DNA of 64,000 nt from Planctomycetota bacterium (GTDB lineage Bacteria > Planctomycetota > Phycisphaerae > Phycisphaerales > UBA1924), in assembly GCA_023432465.1 (NCBI GenBank), contig JAEYUO010000072.1, forward strand, positions 62,001 through 126,000. Reading direction: 5' to 3'. Positions 49,663-58,796 of this stretch are shown here, one piece after another (positions within the stretch are counted from its first letter, which is position 1; the number at the start of each line of letters is the position of its first letter). Below the pieces are notes generated by a model that saw nothing but the letters and a program-made list of their open reading frames with translations, was not told the origin of the DNA and ran no database searches. Made by a program: the position numbers and the translations under genes.

Positions 49663-51659
49663 GCGTGGGGTGCGCCGACATCGGGACGCAATCGGATGAC
49701 GACAAAGGTCACATCGTCGGCCTGGGGCACCGCGCCGCGGAAGGCTTTCAGCTCGCGCTCGATGACATCGGCAATGGTCGAGACGCTTGATGACTGGTGC
49801 CGCTTCAGGATGTCTCGCACCCGATCCTTGCCGAAGAACTCGCCGGCATCGTTTGTCGCCTCCCAGATGCCGTCGGTGCCCAGGAAGATGATGTCTCCGG
49901 CTTCGAAGCCGCCGCGGCTGTACTCCTCGTACACCGTCGCATCGTCAACCCCCAGGGGGACATCGCCTCCGTCCAGTTCCGCGAAGCTCTGACTCGAGGG
50001 CTTGTAGACGATCGCGGGATCGTGTCCGGCGCTCGCCCATCGCGCCGCAGCCGCCCTGGTGTCGACGACGAGCAGCGTCAGCGTCATGAACCGGAAGTTT
50101 CGATCCGAGCTGAGCACGTGATTGACCCGGCCGAGCAGCTCCGACAAGCGAACGTCCGCCCCGAACGGGCAGCGCAGCGCGGCACGCGCGGAGGCCATGA
50201 GCAGTGCGGCGGGCAGGCCATGCCCCATGACATCGCCCACGGCGATGAGGGTCGCCGCCGAGCCGGTGGGAGCGATGTCGATGAAATCGAAGTAGTCCCC
50301 GCCCGTCTGGTCGCAGTATTTGCACCGCCCGGCGATCTCCAGAAGCGAGTGGGTCGGATTCCCCTCCGGCAGCAGGCTCTGCTGAACCTCCGTTGCTACT
50401 TGCAGCGCCTGCTTGAACTCGACCGCCTCATGGAGCTTTGGCACCATGGTGTTGAAGGTCGCGGCGAGCTGGCCGATTTCATCATCGGAATGCTGCCGAG
50501 CCCGGGTGGAGAAGTCTCCGCCGGCCAGTTTGCCCGCTGCGGATGTCAGATCGAGCACCGGGCGGACGATCCCGCGGGCGCGCCAGAGTGCAAGCCCGGC
50601 TGCGAGCGCGGCAACGATGATCGCTACGGCAAAGTTCCGCTGCGCAAGGCCCTGTGCGGCGGCGTTGAACTGCGAGGCTGGCTCCACCACGAATACCGTC
50701 CAGTCCCGCATCCTCAGCCGTGCAGCCCCGGACACCCACTCGGCGGGCTTGCCGTCTCCAAAGCCCGTGGCGGCCTCGAACGAGTGCGAGTCCCACGGCA
50801 GAGCAGCGGGGGATCTCGCGGCGGACAGCAGATCCGGCGCATCCAGAGGCGTGATCGCGTCGATGCTGTAGGTCGCCTGCGCATCAACCGCGGCCTCCTG
50901 CTGCGGCGACAGGCGGGCGAGGCTGTGGTACAGAAGTGCGGTCTTGGGGTGCGCGATGACAACGCCGTGTGAATCGGCAAGGAGCGCGAAGCCCTGTTCT
51001 CCCACACGCATCTCCGCCACGATGCTCTGCACAAGCTCACCCCGAAGCTTGAACACCGCTGTGCCGATCACCCGGCGATCGCCCGCGACCTCGCGAACGG
51101 GGGCGGCGAAGTACACGCCGGCTTCACCGGTGGTCTTTCCGACAAGCAACTCGGAGATGTGCTGATTGCCCGCCAGCGCGGCCTGGCAGTATGTCCGGAA
51201 GCTCAAGTCCATCCCGATGTTCTTCGGATTGGTGCTGGCAATCCCCATGGCCTTGTCATCGGTAATGAATGCCGAGGCGCAGTCCGGATTCGTGCGCTCG
51301 GCAAGCTCCAGCCGTCGCATGGCCGACAGGAATACATCGCTGCTGTGGGCAGAATCCGGCGCAGCGCACAGCGCGATGACGCGTTCGTCCTCCGCCACCG
51401 ACTGCACGAAGCGGGAGGTATCCAGGATCAGTTGATCGAGTCGGGAGGCCATCGAACGCGCGAGAAGGGCCGAGTTGCGCCGCGCGGCCTGTGTCAACTC
51501 GAGACTGCTCTGAGAACCTGTCCACCATAGCGCGACGGCCAGGGGGACCAGTGCGGCCAAGAGCAAGTCGACGCTCATGCGCACGGCGATCGGCCAGGAC
51601 TTTGGCCGGAGCCTGCCGGAAGGAGCGCTGGCGGTCGGGGTTGAAGAAGTCGCGGGCAT
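49659..51659 (-). CDS. sensor PP2C (SpoIIE-like) phosphatase with dCache and HAMP
   Basis: 666 residues from ATG 51659. A membrane span (MSVDLLLAALVPLAVALWW) is followed by a periplasmic dCache-like sensor (about 55-320: YCQAALAGNQHISELLVGKTT, then GEAGVYFAAPV). A second span (FAVAIIVAALAAGLALWRA) and a HAMP (IVRPVLDLTSAAGKLAGGDF) lead to the SpoIIE-type PP2C domain: GGDYFDFIDIAPTG, VGDVMGHGLPAALLMA, FLGTDGIWEATNDAG and QADDVTFVVIRL. Metal-binding Asp residues are kept. It would dephosphorylate an anti-anti-sigma-type protein in response to an outside signal; no such partner gene is in the window. Confidence 0.9.
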   Translation of the reverse strand: MPATSSTPTASAPSGRLRPKSWPIAVRMSVDLLLAALVPLAVALWWTGSQSSLELTQAARRNSALLARSMASRLDQLILDTSRFVQSVAEDERVIALCAAPDSAHSSDVFLSAMRRLELAERTNPDCASAFITDDKAMGIASTNPKNIGMDLSFRTYCQAALAGNQHISELLVGKTTGEAGVYFAAPVREVAGDRRVIGTAVFKLRGELVQSIVAEMRVGEQGFALLADSHGVVIAHPKTALLYHSLARLSPQQEAAVDAQATYSIDAITPLDAPDLLSAARSPAALPWDSHSFEAATGFGDGKPAEWVSGAARLRMRDWTVFVVEPASQFNAAAQGLAQRNFAVAIIVAALAAGLALWRARGIVRPVLDLTSAAGKLAGGDFSTRARQHSDDEIGQLAATFNTMVPKLHEAVEFKQALQVATEVQQSLLPEGNPTHSLLEIAGRCKYCDQTGGDYFDFIDIAPTGSAATLIAVGDVMGHGLPAALLMASARAALRCPFGADVRLSELLGRVNHVLSSDRNFRFMTLTLLVVDTRAAAARWASAGHDPAIVYKPSSQSFAELDGGDVPLGVDDATVYEEYSRGGFEAGDIIFLGTDGIWEATNDAGEFFGKDRVRDILKRHQSSSVSTIADVIERELKAFRGAVPQADDVTFVVIRLRPDVGAPHA

Positions 51660-51741
51660 GCAGCCGTAGCGTACCCGAAGACCGATCCATCGGTCGCTTT
51701 CGCCGAACCGAAGAGGAACGCGGCTTGAACGCCGGGACCGA

Positions 51742-52104
51742 CTACGCCCCCGGGGACAGGCTGGGCCCGCGGGCGGGGGACTGCCCCGGCGTTGCGAGTT
51801 TGAGCCCCACGATTCCGGCAGCGATCGCCGCGACGCACAGCCATTGAAGCGGGCTGAGCCGTTCGCCCAGCAGCAGCCAGCCGGTGAGGGCAGCGCCGAT
51901 CGCCCCGATCCCCACCCAGACCGTGTAGGCGACTCCAAGCGGCAGCGACTGCATGGCCTTCGCCAGCAGGAAGAAGCTGATGAGCATCGCAAGCAGGGTG
52001 ATGACGCTCGGCCAGAGCCGCGTCCAGCCCTGTGTGGACTTCATGCTGGTTGCCCAGACAACTTCGAAGAACCCGGCGATGACGACATAGAGCCATGCAA
52101 GCAT
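51742..52104 (-). CDS. sugE: SMR-family guanidinium exporter, SugE/Gdx type
   Basis: 120 residues, four spans: WLYVVIAGFFEVVWATSMK (with the essential membrane Glu), ITLLAMLISFFLLAKAMQSL, VWVGIGAIGAALTGWLLLG and LCVAAIAAGIVGLKLA. The stretch VAYTVWVGIGAIGAA and the LGVAYTVWVG pattern are those of SugE/Gdx rather than EmrE. Gdx antiports guanidinium for protons. In other bacteria a guanidine riboswitch controls it; I could not recognise one in the 210 bases upstream. The C-terminus has a 15-residue Pro/Ser extension. Confidence 0.9.
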   Translation of the reverse strand: MLAWLYVVIAGFFEVVWATSMKSTQGWTRLWPSVITLLAMLISFFLLAKAMQSLPLGVAYTVWVGIGAIGAALTGWLLLGERLSPLQWLCVAAIAAGIVGLKLATPGQSPARGPSLSPGA

Positions 52105-52314
52105 GGGGCATTGTTGCCGCGCCGCAACACCGCGTTGGCGGAAGCCCGCCAGGAACGCCTTTGTCGTGAACTCAAGAGGTTGCCGTCACGAGCACGGAAG
52201 AGCCATCAGACGAACGACTGCTCACTGCTCGCAGGGACGACGACAGAAGCTGGTGCAGTCGAACTGTGCGGCGGATATCGGCACCCTGGAACAGCGAGGA
52301 TCGTCTGCCGCGTG

Positions 52315-53877
52315 CTACTCCGGCTTCTTGTCCGCAAACGGCAGCGTGTCCGGCGTGATGTACACCTGAGTGGTGAAGACCAGCGGGAAACCTCCCGGCC
52401 CGGGGAAGGCACACTCGACCAGATACGCCTTCCACCCCGATTCCGGTCTGGTGACCCTCACCGTGTATGTCATGCCAGCCTCATCGTCAGCGCTCGCCTC
52501 GGCCATCTGCCACACCGGTCCGGTCGTCTCCAGCCGGAAGTCTCTCGCCGTCGCGTTCTCCGCTTCGTACAGCAGCACCCGCTGCGGCTTGACGCTCGTC
52601 CGCACGACCAGCATGTCGCCCTCCGCTGCGGGTGTCTGTGTCCACTCCACCCGGGGCAGTTCCACACCGCCATCGACGGCCAGGTAGAACGCCAGGATCT
52701 CAAGCGGAGCAGTCGAGCCTCGCAGGTTGTGGGCAGCGTTCGGAACGCTCCGCAGCCGCCACTCGCCCTTGAGCTGCGCACCATAATGCCGGAAGCTGTC
52801 CGCCGGGAAGAACTCATCCCCCGTGGCGGTCACGATGAGCTTCGGGATCGATTCCACCCTCGATACATATGCCAGCGGGTCCTCGTGATTCGTGATCCGC
52901 CGCAGCAACGGCGAGCCGAAGAACTTCGAGATCTCGTTCTCGTTGTAGTCGCGCAGCGCTTCGGCCCAGAAGCCGTAGCTCGCCCAGTGGTGGGCTGTAT
53001 GCGCGGGGATGTTCAGCACATCGATCACGATCGGCGCAATCGCCGCGACACGCTGGTCGACCGCGGCGGTCAGCCACGCCGTCCACCCGCGCTTCGATGC
53101 CCCCACCACACAGAACTTGTCGGCGACCAGATCCTCGCGACCGGTGTCTCGCTTCAGCTCCGCGACAAACTCCTGCGCCGCATCCATCGCCTTCACCGTG
53201 CTCTTGACCATCGGGAACCGCACCAGCCACGCGGCATCATCGTCCCGCATCGCCAGCCGCCACGACCGGGCAACGAGCCCATCTTCCACGAGCCCGCGTC
53301 CCTCCCCTTCAAGCTTCAGCGGTTGATTCGGTACGTTGTCGATGTACACCACCACCGCGCCCGTCCGCTGCACAAGCAGCGTGAGCTCCTGCGGCGGCGA
53401 GGTCTGCGGTTCATCGCGGTGGCGCCCGCCGCCGATGATCAGGATCGCCGTCTTGCGCAGCACCTTGTCCGGCACCGCCACGCTCACCCAGTGCTTCCAC
53501 AGCGGGCGGTCCACCTCTGCATCGCTGCGCCAACGCTGCGATGTCACCCGCAAGTGGTGGATCGTCGCCCCCTGGAGCCGGAACTCCGACACCTTGTTCC
53601 AGGTGAACTCGCCATCATCGAACGCGATGTACTGCGCCAGCGCGAACGCGTTCCCCTCTGCCGCGGCGGGGATTCCTGACGCGAGGGGCATCTTCCCGAT
53701 CCAGCCCGTATCCGCCGCGGTCGTCGCTACCACCGCCGGGGCAATCGCCGCCGGCTCATCCGCGCGAGCCGACCCGACCGCAAGGACAGCCGGCATGATC
53801 GCGGCCGCGCATGCGGCGACCCGAGCCCATGAAAACGAATGCGCGATCAATCCCGCCGCAGTGATGTGTAACGCCAT
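52315..53877 (-). CDS. PhoPQ-activated pathogenicity-related (PqaA) family protein
   Basis: 520 residues with a signal peptide (AACAAAIMPAVLAVGSARADE). PqaA family blocks: TAILIIGGGRHRDEP, VVYIDNVPNQPL, EFVAELKRDTGREDLVADKF and the nucleophile elbow CVVGASKRGWTAWLTA (Ser near 262), then HWASYGFWAEALRDYNENEI and PKLIVTATGDEFFPADSFRHY with PNAAHNLRG as the His motif. It is an alpha/beta-hydrolase-like exported protein. The family's enzymatic role is not defined. The name comes from Salmonella; nothing here suggests pathogenicity. Confidence 0.87.
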   Translation of the reverse strand: MALHITAAGLIAHSFSWARVAACAAAIMPAVLAVGSARADEPAAIAPAVVATTAADTGWIGKMPLASGIPAAAEGNAFALAQYIAFDDGEFTWNKVSEFRLQGATIHHLRVTSQRWRSDAEVDRPLWKHWVSVAVPDKVLRKTAILIIGGGRHRDEPQTSPPQELTLLVQRTGAVVVYIDNVPNQPLKLEGEGRGLVEDGLVARSWRLAMRDDDAAWLVRFPMVKSTVKAMDAAQEFVAELKRDTGREDLVADKFCVVGASKRGWTAWLTAAVDQRVAAIAPIVIDVLNIPAHTAHHWASYGFWAEALRDYNENEISKFFGSPLLRRITNHEDPLAYVSRVESIPKLIVTATGDEFFPADSFRHYGAQLKGEWRLRSVPNAAHNLRGSTAPLEILAFYLAVDGGVELPRVEWTQTPAAEGDMLVVRTSVKPQRVLLYEAENATARDFRLETTGPVWQMAEASADDEAGMTYTVRVTRPESGWKAYLVECAFPGPGGFPLVFTTQVYITPDTLPFADKKPE

Positions 53878-53916
53878 GTCTACAGCTTATCGCCCAGCGG
53901 CAACTGCCGCCGCCGC

Positions 53917-55059
53917 TCAGTCTTCCGGCAGCGCACACGACCCGCCGTGCTTGGCGTGATAGTCCTGGTGATACTCCTCTGCCTCATGGAAGGCGGCAGC
54001 GCTGCCTTCCTTCTCCGCCAGAGAAACCTCGGTGGCGATCCGCTTCCCCGTGAAGCGCGGGTTGCCCGCCTGCTCCGCGATGAACTTCTTCGCGGCATCG
54101 AGCTGCGTCTCATCCGATGCGAAGATCGCCGACCGGTACTGGGTGCCGATATCCGGGCCCTGGCGGTTAAGCTGCGTCGGGTCGTGATACTTGAAGAACT
54201 TGCCCAGGAGGTCCGTATAGCTGATCCGCGCCGGATCGAACACAACCTTGACCACCTCGGCGTGCCCGGTCGTATCCGTGCATACCGCCTTGTACCCCGG
54301 GTTCTTGACATGCCCGCCCATGTATCCGCTCACGGCATCGATCACGCCCGGCGTCTGCTGGAAGCGATCTTCGACACCCCAGAAACACCCGCCACCGAAG
54401 TAGGCCGTCTCGGTCTTGATGGGACGGGATGCTTCGGGCCAATCCGTCCCCTTTTCGACAAACTCAAGCGAGGCCGAGTTCAGGCAATAGCGCAGGCCTG
54501 TGGGCTTCGGGCCATCCTCAAACACGTGCCCGAGGTGCGAGCTGCAGCGTGTGCACAGAATCTCCACCCGCTGCATGCCGTACGCATTATCGCGCTCGTA
54601 CGCCACATGGTCCTTATCGAAGGGCGCAAAGAAGCTCGGCCACCCTGTGCCCGAATCGAACTTCGCGCTCGAAGAGAACAGTGGCAGCCCGCACAGCCGG
54701 CAGACATACGTGCCGTCCTTCTTGTTGTCGAGCAGGGTGCCGCAGAACGCGGGCTCCGTTCCCTTGCGCAGGATCACCTTGGCCTCATCCGGCGTCAGCT
54801 TCTTGGCCAGTTCCTCGATCTTCGTCTGCGACAGCGGCGCAATGTCATACGCCGCGCGGGAGTACTGCAATCCCGTCGCGCCATCCTTGGTGGATTTCAC
54901 GGCTGCCTTCCTCTTTGCGGTCTGCTCCAGCAACTCCGACAGGCGTGGATCCTCCGCCCCCATACCGGCGGGCGAAAGCCGCGGCCCGATCGCCATCAGG
55001 CCAGCGCCGGCCACCGCGGCGGAGAACACGAATGTCCCGATCATTGTGAGCAGTTTCAT
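53917..55059 (-). CDS. msrBA: exported MsrB-MsrA fusion, methionine sulfoxide reductase
   Basis: 380 residues. An N-terminal anchor/signal (TMIGTFVFSAAVAGAGLMAIG) is followed by MsrB at about 75-205: YVCRLCGLPLFSSSAKFD, ILCTRCSSHLGHVFEDG (zinc Cys) and RYCLNSASLEFV (catalytic Cys). MsrA follows at about 215-375: FGGGCFWGVEDRFQQ with the catalytic Cys, GYMGGHVKNPGYKAVC and HPT-like DPTQLNRQGPDIGTQYRSAIF. The two activities repair the R and S forms of methionine sulfoxide. The order MsrB then MsrA is the reverse of the better-known PilB arrangement. Location in the periplasm is inferred. Confidence 0.92.
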   Translation of the reverse strand: MKLLTMIGTFVFSAAVAGAGLMAIGPRLSPAGMGAEDPRLSELLEQTAKRKAAVKSTKDGATGLQYSRAAYDIAPLSQTKIEELAKKLTPDEAKVILRKGTEPAFCGTLLDNKKDGTYVCRLCGLPLFSSSAKFDSGTGWPSFFAPFDKDHVAYERDNAYGMQRVEILCTRCSSHLGHVFEDGPKPTGLRYCLNSASLEFVEKGTDWPEASRPIKTETAYFGGGCFWGVEDRFQQTPGVIDAVSGYMGGHVKNPGYKAVCTDTTGHAEVVKVVFDPARISYTDLLGKFFKYHDPTQLNRQGPDIGTQYRSAIFASDETQLDAAKKFIAEQAGNPRFTGKRIATEVSLAEKEGSAAAFHEAEEYHQDYHAKHGGSCALPED

Positions 55060-55248
55060 GGCTTCCTTCCAGACTGAACACTCACGAGTCTACAGGTGGG
55101 CTCTCCCGGGCATCGTACCGGATCATCGGCGTCCTGCCGATGGGAACCGGCCCGAGCCGCTGTGGGGCATTCGATGCCGCCGCCCGGACGGATGTAGCCG
55201 CCCCTGCTGGCCCGAGAAGTCCGAGCCGAGTCGCCTCTACAGTTCCCA

Positions 55249-56208
55249 GTGATCGACCTCAACACACTGACACTTCCGGATTTGTATACCGACCTCGCCC
55301 GCACGGGGTTCGTTCGCCGTCTGCTGGAGCTCGCCCGTGATGAGGACCTTGGAGTCGCTTCCCCGGGCCGACGCCCGGTTGAGGGCGATGTCACCTCCGC
55401 CGCGGGGATCGAGCCCATGATCGCGGGAGGAGCCGATCTGGTTGCACGTCAACCGGGCACCATCGCCGGCCTCCGGATCATCCCCGAACTTCTCGAAGTG
55501 TTCGGCACCTCCGCCCGATGGTCACCGCACGCCGAAGATGGCGAACGTGTCGCCGCGGCGACCTGCCTCGGCCGACTCGATGGCCCACTCGCCGAGATTC
55601 TCGCCGTAGAACGCACCCTGCTGAACATCGTCGCGAGGCTCTCGGGCGTCGCCACGCGGACCGCGGAGTTCGTCGGCAAGCTCGACGGCCTGCCCACGCG
55701 CCTCCTCGACACTCGCAAGACGACGCCGGGCATGCGGGTACTGGAGAAGTACGCCGTCCGCTGCGGCGGCGGATTCTGCCACCGCATCGGCCTGCACGAT
55801 GCCCTGCTGATCAAGGACAACCACATCGCGGGGATCCCGCCCGATCGTCTCGCCGCCGTTGTCAGCGCGGCCGTCAATCGAGCTCGCGATGCCGCGGCAC
55901 GAAACAGCAGCGGGGGGCAACTCCGTTTCGCGGAAGTCGAAGTCGATTCCCTCGATCAACTCCGCGCTCTCCTCGCCGCGGGGGGTGCAGGCGCCGACAT
56001 CATCCTCCTCGACAACATGTCCGCGGCCATGCTCCGTGAAGCCGTTCGGCTGCGCGACCAGTCGGGCTCTGGTGTGCTGCTCGAAGCCTCCGGCGGTGTC
56101 CGTCTCGACACCGTCCGTGCCCTGGCGGAAACGGGCGTCGATCGCATCAGCGTCGGCGGCCTTACGCATCAGGCCGTCAGCATCGACCTTGGGCTCGATG
56201 TGGTTTGA
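55249..56208 (+). CDS. nadC: nicotinate-nucleotide pyrophosphorylase (quinolinate phosphoribosyltransferase)
   Basis: 319 residues from GTG 55249. NadC makes nicotinate mononucleotide from quinolinate and PRPP, with CO2 release, in de novo NAD synthesis. Motifs: DEDLGVASPGRRPVEGDVT, ERTLLNIVARLSGVATRT, LDTRKTTPGMRVLEKYAV, LIKDNHIAG, ILLDNMSAAMLREAV and LEASGGVRLDTVRALAETGVD. All active-site blocks are intact. nadA and nadB are not in the window. An imperfect inverted repeat follows. Confidence 0.95.
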   Translation: MIDLNTLTLPDLYTDLARTGFVRRLLELARDEDLGVASPGRRPVEGDVTSAAGIEPMIAGGADLVARQPGTIAGLRIIPELLEVFGTSARWSPHAEDGERVAAATCLGRLDGPLAEILAVERTLLNIVARLSGVATRTAEFVGKLDGLPTRLLDTRKTTPGMRVLEKYAVRCGGGFCHRIGLHDALLIKDNHIAGIPPDRLAAVVSAAVNRARDAAARNSSGGQLRFAEVEVDSLDQLRALLAAGGAGADIILLDNMSAAMLREAVRLRDQSGSGVLLEASGGVRLDTVRALAETGVDRISVGGLTHQAVSIDLGLDVV

Positions 56209-56228
56209 GGAAGATGTCCTTCGTCCTC

Positions 56229-56292
56229 AAGTCCTGAGTCCTGTCGCGCTACCGGACGGTGCTTTGGGCCCAGGACCACAGAACCCAGGACT
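56229..56292. repeat. imperfect inverted repeat between nadC and the HIT gene
   Basis: AAGTCCTGAGTCCTG (56229-56243) is answered by CAGGACCACAGAACCCAGGACT (56271-56292), whose complement reads AGTCCTGGGTTCTGTGGTCCTG. The outer AGTCCTG arms pair perfectly. There is no T tract. It looks like a dispersed element or an mRNA hairpin. Confidence 0.5.
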
Positions 56293-56321
56293 GCTCGCAT
56301 CTCCCCGACTTACCCTTGCAC

Positions 56322-56729
56322 ATGACGCTGTTCACCAAGATCATCCGCGGCGAGATTCCCAGCCACAAGGTCTACGAAGACGCCCACGTCTTCGCCTTCC
56401 TCGACATCTCCCCGCTCAGCCCCGGTCATACCCTTGTCATCCCCAAGGAAGAGAAGGCGACGCTCGACCAGCTCAGCGATGAATCCGCCGCGGCGATCGG
56501 CAGGGCTCTTCCCCGTATCTGTCGGGCGGTGCTGAAAGCCACCGGCGCAACCGCCTACAACATCCTGCAGAACAACGGCGCGGCCGCCCACCAGGCCGTC
56601 TTCCATGTCCACTTCCACATCATCCCCAAGTTCGAGGATGGCCGCGGCCTTGGCATCGGCTGGAACGCGGGGAAGCTCGATGCCGCTGCGGGCAAGGACC
56701 TTGCCTCCAAAATATCTGCCGCGATCTGA
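56322..56729 (+). CDS. HIT-family nucleotide hydrolase (HinT-like)
   Basis: 135 residues. TLFTKIIRGEIPSHKVYEDA at the start, FLDISPLSPGHTLVIPKEE, NILQNNGAAAHQAVFHVHFHIIPKF: the H-x-H-x-H catalytic motif with the third strand of the family. HinT-type enzymes hydrolyse nucleoside phosphoramidates and adenylated substrates. The end (KLDAAAGKDLASKISAAI) is a helix. Cytoplasmic. It lies 18 bases before mutL and may share a transcript. Confidence 0.93.
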   Translation: MTLFTKIIRGEIPSHKVYEDAHVFAFLDISPLSPGHTLVIPKEEKATLDQLSDESAAAIGRALPRICRAVLKATGATAYNILQNNGAAAHQAVFHVHFHIIPKFEDGRGLGIGWNAGKLDAAAGKDLASKISAAI

Positions 56730-56747
56730 TCCCGTACCATCCCGTCA

Positions 56748-58748
56748 ATGTCCGCGACGGCCGAAACCCCGACCCGCCAGATCCGCAAGCTCCCGCCGCT
56801 GCTGGTGAACCAGATCGCCGCGGGCGAGGTGGTCGAGCGCCCCGCCTCTGTCGTCAAGGAGCTCGTCGACAACGCCCTCGATGCCGGGGCCAACCGCATC
56901 ACAATCGAGCTTCAGCAGGGGGGCATCGAGCTCATCCGCATCACCGATGACGGCTCGGGCATTCCCGCCGACCAGCTCCCCCTCTCTCTCGCCCCGCACG
57001 CAACCAGCAAAGTCTCCACCGTTGACGACCTTGACCGCATCGCCACCTATGGCTTCCGCGGCGAGGCCCTCGCATCCATCACCTCCGTCTCTCGCGTCAG
57101 CATCCGCTCCCGCACCGCCGCCGATGCGAGCGCGAGCGAGATCCGTGCGGAGGGCGACCGCACCGACCCTGTCCAGCCCGCCGCGGGCCCCGTCGGCACG
57201 TGCGTCACCGTCCGCAACCTATTCTTCAATACTCCCGCCCGCCGCAAGTTTCTGCGTACGCCGCCCACCGAGCAGGGCCACTGCATCGAGATTGCCGGCG
57301 ACCTGGCGATCAGCCACCCCGCGGTCGGCTTCACCATCATCGCTAGCGACAAGCGCGTGCTCGATGTCCCGCCGAACCAGTCGCCGCGAGAACGCGTCCT
57401 GGCTGTGCTCGGCAAGGAACTCGCGCCCGAACTGCTCGAAGCGGGCCTCGATGAGTTCGACGACTCCCGCGGCATTGCTCTCTGGGCTCTCATCGGCCGC
57501 CCCTCGATCGCCCGCGCCGCCGCCAAGGCGATGAAGCTCTTCATCAACGGGCGGCCCGTGCGCGACCGCACGCTCCAGCACGCCATCCGCGAGGCGTACC
57601 GCGGCCTGATCGAGCCCGGCCGCTATCCCACCGCGGTCGTGATGATCGAGATGGACCCCGGCGCGGTGGATGTCAATGTCCACCCGCAGAAGACCGAGGT
57701 CCGCTTCCGCGACCAGTCGCTTGTGCACTCCGCCGTGCTCCGCGCGATGCGAGAGACGCTTCAGCGGGCCGACCTCACCCCGCAGATCGGTCGCACCGGC
57801 TTCGGTGCATCCGGCCGCGGTTGGGGGTTGGGCGGGAGCAGCAGTGGGGGGGCAAATGGGGGGGGTGGCGACGGGCTGCTCTCCGCAGGGCCGGGCAACC
57901 TTCCCGGCTCGATGCATCACGCATCGGCGGGCGATGAACCCGCCCGCATCAGCCGCTTCGTTGAGTACTTCACTCGGCCATCGGGGGGGGGTGGGGGGGC
58001 GCAGGAACGCATCAGCTTCGGGGCCTTGCGCGAGGCGATGTCTCCGCCTGATGCTCCGGCCGCTGATCGACCCGCAGCCGAGGGCACATCGGTGCTGACC
58101 GGCACAGCGGCCGATGACCCCGCCGCGGCGACTGCCGAACCGGCCCTGACCGCGCCCCGACCCGCTGAGCGTGTGCTCCAGGTTCACAACCAGTACGTTG
58201 TCACCGAGGATGAGCAGGGCATCGTGATCGTCGATCAGCACGCCCTTCACGAACGCGTGATGTTCGAGTACCTGCTCGCGCGTGTCGGCTCCGCAGGAGG
58301 CAGCACGCTCGAGAGCCAGCGCATGCTTGTCCCCGCGATTGTCGAGGCCTCACCCGCGCAGATCGCCCGCGCAGAGGACCTCCGCCCGTTGCTGGAGCGC
58401 ATCGGCATGACCGTCGAGGGCATCGGCCCGACCAGCCTGGGTGTGCACTCCTTCCCCACTTTCCTGTTCGACAAGGGCGTCGAGCCCGGCGAGTTCCTAC
58501 GCGAGATGCTCGAGCGCGCAGAGGCCGAGGGCTTTGTCCCCGGCAACGAGGAAACGCTCCACGAGATCCTCGACATGATGGCCTGCAAGGCCGCCATCAA
58601 GGCCGGCGACCGCATGAGCCAGCCCGAACTGCTGGAACTCATCCGCCTGCGCGATGCCGTGGGCCGTTCGAGCAACTGTCCGCATGGCCGACCGACCTCG
58701 ATCCGCGTCTCGATCAACGAACTCGACAAGCGCTTCGGACGTCTCTGA
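56748..58748 (+). CDS. mutL: DNA mismatch repair protein MutL, endonuclease type
   Basis: 666 residues. GHKL ATPase: NQIAAGEVVERPASVVKELV, DNALDAGA, DDGSGIP and YGFRGEALASI. The C-terminal domain has DQHALHERVMFE, starting at Asp496, which fits the endonuclease motif DQHAx2Ex4E, plus ACKAAIKAGD and NCPHGRPTS for zinc/metal. So this MutL probably nicks DNA itself, as in bacteria without MutH. The linker (about 345-470) is Gly-rich and encoded by runs of G: G7 at 57846-57852, G8 at 57858-57865, G9 at 57983-57991 and G7 at 57993-57999. Start ATG 56748. Confidence 0.95.
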   Translation: MSATAETPTRQIRKLPPLLVNQIAAGEVVERPASVVKELVDNALDAGANRITIELQQGGIELIRITDDGSGIPADQLPLSLAPHATSKVSTVDDLDRIATYGFRGEALASITSVSRVSIRSRTAADASASEIRAEGDRTDPVQPAAGPVGTCVTVRNLFFNTPARRKFLRTPPTEQGHCIEIAGDLAISHPAVGFTIIASDKRVLDVPPNQSPRERVLAVLGKELAPELLEAGLDEFDDSRGIALWALIGRPSIARAAAKAMKLFINGRPVRDRTLQHAIREAYRGLIEPGRYPTAVVMIEMDPGAVDVNVHPQKTEVRFRDQSLVHSAVLRAMRETLQRADLTPQIGRTGFGASGRGWGLGGSSSGGANGGGGDGLLSAGPGNLPGSMHHASAGDEPARISRFVEYFTRPSGGGGGAQERISFGALREAMSPPDAPAADRPAAEGTSVLTGTAADDPAAATAEPALTAPRPAERVLQVHNQYVVTEDEQGIVIVDQHALHERVMFEYLLARVGSAGGSTLESQRMLVPAIVEASPAQIARAEDLRPLLERIGMTVEGIGPTSLGVHSFPTFLFDKGVEPGEFLREMLERAEAEGFVPGNEETLHEILDMMACKAAIKAGDRMSQPELLELIRLRDAVGRSSNCPHGRPTSIRVSINELDKRFGRL

Positions 58749-58796
58749 CCGGACTCCAAGACTCTTGGTGGTGCCGTTGGCCTTGACGACGCCGTC

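Noticed and set aside
52105..52314. Possible guanidine riboswitch upstream of sugE/gdx
   Set aside because: I could not see the paired ACGR hairpins of class II or the class I and III cores; a covariance search would be decisive.
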